A stretch of DNA of 7,312 nucleotides, from positions 1 through 7,312 of the forward strand of contig DAOVRJ010000121.1 of NCBI GenBank assembly GCA_030628225.1. Direction: 5' to 3'. The notes beneath the pieces were generated by a model that was not told the origin of the DNA, searched no databases, and worked only from the letters and a program-made list of their open reading frames with translations. The stretch is from Candidatus Zixiibacteriota bacterium. GTDB taxonomy: Bacteria > SM23-81. The first letter of the stretch is position 1. Each line of letters starts with the position of its first letter. The translations under genes were made by a program, and so were the position numbers. Positions 5,100 to 7,312 of this stretch are shown piece after piece.

Positions 5100-6464
5100 T
5101 TGATCGACAGAGAATTACAAAAGCAACTCCAGGAAATACTTGAAACAGAGAAACTTCTGGTTGCCCCCCAGACCCTGTCTTCCTTCTCCCGGGATGCTTC
5201 CGGCATCTGCTCCCCACCATCCCTTCTCCTCCAGCCGCAAACCACCACACAGATCGCCAGGATCGTGAGCCTGGCCCACAAACACCATTTCCCCCTGACC
5301 ATCCGTGGCGGAGACACGGCACCTTCCGGCGGCGCGATGGCCACCAGGGGCGGCATCCTGCTCAGTCTGAGCAAAATGAGCCGGGTCACGGAGATCTCCT
5401 CCCGGAACATGATGGTAGTGGTTCAGCCGGGTGTGATCACTGCCCAGATCAACGCCCAGCTAAAACCCCATGGCCTCTTCTACCCCATAGATCCTGCCAG
5501 CCAGGATCTATGCACCATCGGCGGAAACGTGGCCACCAGGGCTCATGGACTGCACGGAATAAAATACGGCACTATCGACAATTACCTGCTGGGCCTGGAG
5601 GCTGTTGTGCCCCCTGGAGAGATCATCCGCTGCGGCGCCAAAACTATCAAATGCGCCACAGGATACCGTCTCACAGACCTGCTGGCCGGCTCTCGCGGAC
5701 AGATCGGAATCATCACCGAGATCATCCTCAAACTTCTGCCCAGGCCCCAGGCTCAGGCTTCCCTGATGGCCACCTTCGGCGGCATGGGTCAGGCTTGCCG
5801 GGTTAAAGAGGTGCTGCACAAAAAGGGTATTCGCCCCTCCCGGATGGAATTGATGGACCACCGGTCAGCCCACAGCGGGCTGGTAGATCTAAATCTGTCC
5901 CTCTCCTCCGGCCAGGCTTTGCTGCTGGTAGAGCTGGACGGGGAGGAATCCATGGTGCAGAAGGATGCGCAGATGACCGGCAAGCTTTTGGTTGAGCAGG
6001 GCGGAGAGGGGGTACGTCTGGCTCAAGACGAGAGGGAAAGCGACCGGTGGTGGCAAGCCCGGGGCACACTGCTCTCCCATCTAACAGAGCAAGAAGATGC
6101 ATTCCTCTTGCTGACCACCATCATCCCGGGAGCAAAAGCGACTCGCTTTTTTCAGAAGGTCGCCGAGGCCTCTCCAAGAAAAGGCGCAGATCTGGCTATT
6201 TTCGGCCACCTGGGAGAGGGGCGCTGGCACTCGGTGATCTCCGCCAGGAAACACGGGACAGCGGCGAAACGGGCTCTTCCAAAACTGGCGGAAGCCATTC
6301 ATAAAATCGCCGTCTCTTTGGGCGGCAGAAACCGGCCACTTTACGCCGTCGGGTTCGCTGCCGGCGCATTCCCCCCACCCCCGGGGGATGCCGGAGCGGA
6401 AATGCTATACAGGACACTGAAGGCCAGCTTCGACCCCAGGGGCATCCTCCAGCCCATGGAGTGA
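5100..6464 (+). CDS. GlcD-like FAD-binding oxidase/dehydrogenase with altered C-terminal active site
   Basis: This is a 454-residue flavoprotein of the FAD-linked oxidase family (glycolate oxidase GlcD, D-lactate and D-2-hydroxyglutarate dehydrogenases). I chose TTG 5100 because the protein then begins MIDRELQKQLQEIL, the usual GlcD-type start, 14 bases after the preceding stop. An ATG at 5016 would add 28 residues inside the upstream gene. The PCMH-type FAD domain is clear: RGGDTAPSGGA (69-79), VVVQPGV (106-112), PIDPASQDLCTIGGNVA (129-145), KYGTIDNYLLGLEAVVP (155-171), and GSRGQIGIITE (197-207), where the family usually has GSEGTLGIITE. In the C-terminal domain the two His of GHxGDGNxH survive (GHLGEGRWH, 369-377), but the GG-EHG motif carrying a metal-binding Glu and catalytic His reads GGRNRPLY (408-415). 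The substrate is probably not a simple 2-hydroxyacid. No iron-sulfur partner subunit follows. Confidence 0.8.
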   Translation: MIDRELQKQLQEILETEKLLVAPQTLSSFSRDASGICSPPSLLLQPQTTTQIARIVSLAHKHHFPLTIRGGDTAPSGGAMATRGGILLSLSKMSRVTEISSRNMMVVVQPGVITAQINAQLKPHGLFYPIDPASQDLCTIGGNVATRAHGLHGIKYGTIDNYLLGLEAVVPPGEIIRCGAKTIKCATGYRLTDLLAGSRGQIGIITEIILKLLPRPQAQASLMATFGGMGQACRVKEVLHKKGIRPSRMELMDHRSAHSGLVDLNLSLSSGQALLLVELDGEESMVQKDAQMTGKLLVEQGGEGVRLAQDERESDRWWQARGTLLSHLTEQEDAFLLLTTIIPGAKATRFFQKVAEASPRKGADLAIFGHLGEGRWHSVISARKHGTAAKRALPKLAEAIHKIAVSLGGRNRPLYAVGFAAGAFPPPPGDAGAEMLYRTLKASFDPRGILQPME

Positions 6465-6500
6465 GACCTAGCTTTTATTGGCCCTTGCCGAAAAAGATGG

Positions 6501-6528
6501 GGAATATTTCCGGCCGGTGAACGTATAA
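6501..6528 (+). promoter_or_regulatory. Possible ECF-type (autoregulatory) promoter upstream of the sigma factor
   Basis: GGAATA (6501-6506) and CGTATAA (6522-6528) are separated by 15 bases, like the GGAA-type -35 and CGT-type -10 boxes that ECF sigma factors often use for their own genes. A CCGGCCGG palindrome (6510-6517) lies between them. Against this, the start point would fall near 6535, leaving a leader of only about eight bases with the ribosome binding site at its very end. Read-through from the operon upstream is an alternative, since no terminator hairpin is visible after 6464. Confidence 0.3.
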
Positions 6529-6542
6529 GAGAGTGGAGAAGG

Positions 6543-7133
6543 ATGCCCAACCCATCCGCTGAACAAACAGAAGCTCTCCAGACAACCGATGCCCAGCTGA
6601 TTCGAGAGCTCAAGGGCGGTCGAAAAAAATCTTTTGACCAGCTGGTCCTTCGCCACCAGCGGAGGATATACGCCATCACCTTTCGGATGACCGCCAACCA
6701 TCATGACGCCGACGACCTTGCTCAGGAGACTTTTCTGGCCGCCTATCGCGCCTTAGACCGGTTTGATGAGAGACAAAGCTTCGCAGCATACATCTCCCGG
6801 ATCGCCATCAATCTGTCCATCAACCACCTGCGCAGGAAAAAACGGTGGCTGAAGATCTGGACTCAGGGGAGAAGAGAGGTGGGAAAAGCTCTCCTGGGCG
6901 CAAAGGACCCGGGCCCTCAGAAGAACCTGGAGCAGAAAGAGCTGCTTCACAGGCTAAACCAGGCCATGGAAACCCTGCCAGCTCATCAAAAGGCCGTTTT
7001 GGTTCTTAAAGTGTATCAGGAAATGAGCTATGAAGAAATCGCCATGACATTAAAAATCTCCACGGGCACAGTGATGTCGCGCTTGCATCGCGCCAGAAGC
7101 CGCCTGCACGTCCAGATCAAAGATCTCATCTGA
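6543..7133 (+). CDS. ECF-subfamily RNA polymerase sigma factor (RpoE/SigW-like)
   Basis: This 196-residue protein directs RNA polymerase to a specific set of promoters. Region 2 spans about residues 27-98, with FDQLVLRHQRRIYAITFRMT (31-50) and the core-binding DADDLAQETF (55-64), ending in INHLRRKKR (93-101). Region 4 spans about 135-190, with LPAHQKAVLVLKV (145-157) and the helix-turn-helix MSYEEIAMTLKISTGTVMSR (161-180). No region 3 or extra C-terminal domain is present, and the length is typical. The ATG at 6543 follows GGAG (6535-6538) at four bases. The next gene is a zinc-finger anti-sigma factor, the usual partner, which would hold it inactive until a signal arrives. Whether it controls the C1 operon cannot be seen; the operon's own promoter looks like a housekeeping one. 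Confidence 0.92.
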   Translation: MPNPSAEQTEALQTTDAQLIRELKGGRKKSFDQLVLRHQRRIYAITFRMTANHHDADDLAQETFLAAYRALDRFDERQSFAAYISRIAINLSINHLRRKKRWLKIWTQGRREVGKALLGAKDPGPQKNLEQKELLHRLNQAMETLPAHQKAVLVLKVYQEMSYEEIAMTLKISTGTVMSRLHRARSRLHVQIKDLI

Positions 7134-7152
7134 GTTCAAGAGGTGAATTCCC

Positions 7153-7312
7153 ATGCGTTGCCGAAAGGTCAGAAAACTGCTTGGTCCGCTCATCGACAAA
7201 GAGCTGTCCGAGAAACAGCGCCAAGAGGTGGCCGCCCATCTAGAGGGATGTTCCGGCTGCCGGGCTGAGTTGGAGTCTCTGGGCAAAGCCGAAGCCCTGA
7301 GCCGGCAATTGG
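7153..7312 (+). CDS. Zinc-finger anti-sigma factor, N-terminal part (3' partial)
   Basis: The gene begins at ATG 7153, seven bases after the strong site AAGAGGTGA (7138-7146) and 19 bases after the sigma factor stop. It runs off the window after 53 codons. The visible part is a zf-HC2/ZAS domain with C3, H29, C33 and C36 in the classical Cys-x25-His-x3-Cys-x2-Cys spacing; the last three lie in HLEGCSGC. Such domains bind zinc and clamp the cognate sigma factor, and in some members oxidation or a membrane-linked signal releases it. The rest of the protein, including any membrane segment or sensor domain, lies outside, so its signal is unknown. Confidence 0.85.
   Translation, partial: MRCRKVRKLLGPLIDKELSEKQRQEVAAHLEGCSGCRAELESLGKAEALSRQL

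Overview
The window looks like a chromosomal segment from an uncultured or poorly characterised bacterium of the Fibrobacterota-Chlorobiota-Bacteroidota (FCB) sphere, probably anaerobic. Two things suggest this. The first gene ends in a type IX secretion C-terminal sorting domain (NYPNPFN motif), and the main operon combines a corrinoid protein with a methyltetrahydrofolate:corrinoid methyltransferase, which is typical of anaerobic C1 metabolism. This lineage is inferred from domain types only; no marker gene is present.

Layout, all genes on the + strand. (1) Bases 2-733: C-terminal part of a secreted protein with a type IX sorting tail, in clearly AT-richer DNA. (2) Bases 734-1200: non-coding, with a GC-rich hairpin terminator (954-981) and then a good sigma-70-type promoter (TTGACA, 17 bases, TACCAT; 1114-1142). 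(3) Bases 1201-6464: a tightly packed, GC-rich six-gene operon. It encodes a corrinoid protein, a methyl-folate:corrinoid methyltransferase, a homocysteine-methyltransferase-like protein, a class II aldolase-like protein, a thymidylate-synthase-family protein and a GlcD-like FAD oxidase. (4) Bases 6543-7312: an ECF sigma factor followed by the start of a zinc-finger anti-sigma factor, cut by the window end.

The operon is the notable part. The first two enzymes keep every family-defining residue, so transfer of methyl groups between folate and a corrinoid protein is well supported. The next genes are relatives of well-known enzymes that have lost their signature catalytic or metal-binding residues. 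The homocysteine methyltransferase-like protein lacks the Cys-Cys zinc pair. The aldolase-like protein lacks two of three zinc histidines, the catalytic Glu and the phosphate-loop Asn. The FAD oxidase lacks the C-terminal Glu-His-Gly motif. The thymidylate-synthase relative keeps its nucleophilic Cys and nucleotide-site residues but has an atypical N-terminal half and Leu instead of His after the Cys. Together they suggest a repurposed folate- and corrinoid-dependent C1 pathway whose substrate cannot be read from the sequence. No corrinoid-reactivating ATPase/ferredoxin (RACE/RamA type) and no GlcE/GlcF partner lies in the window.
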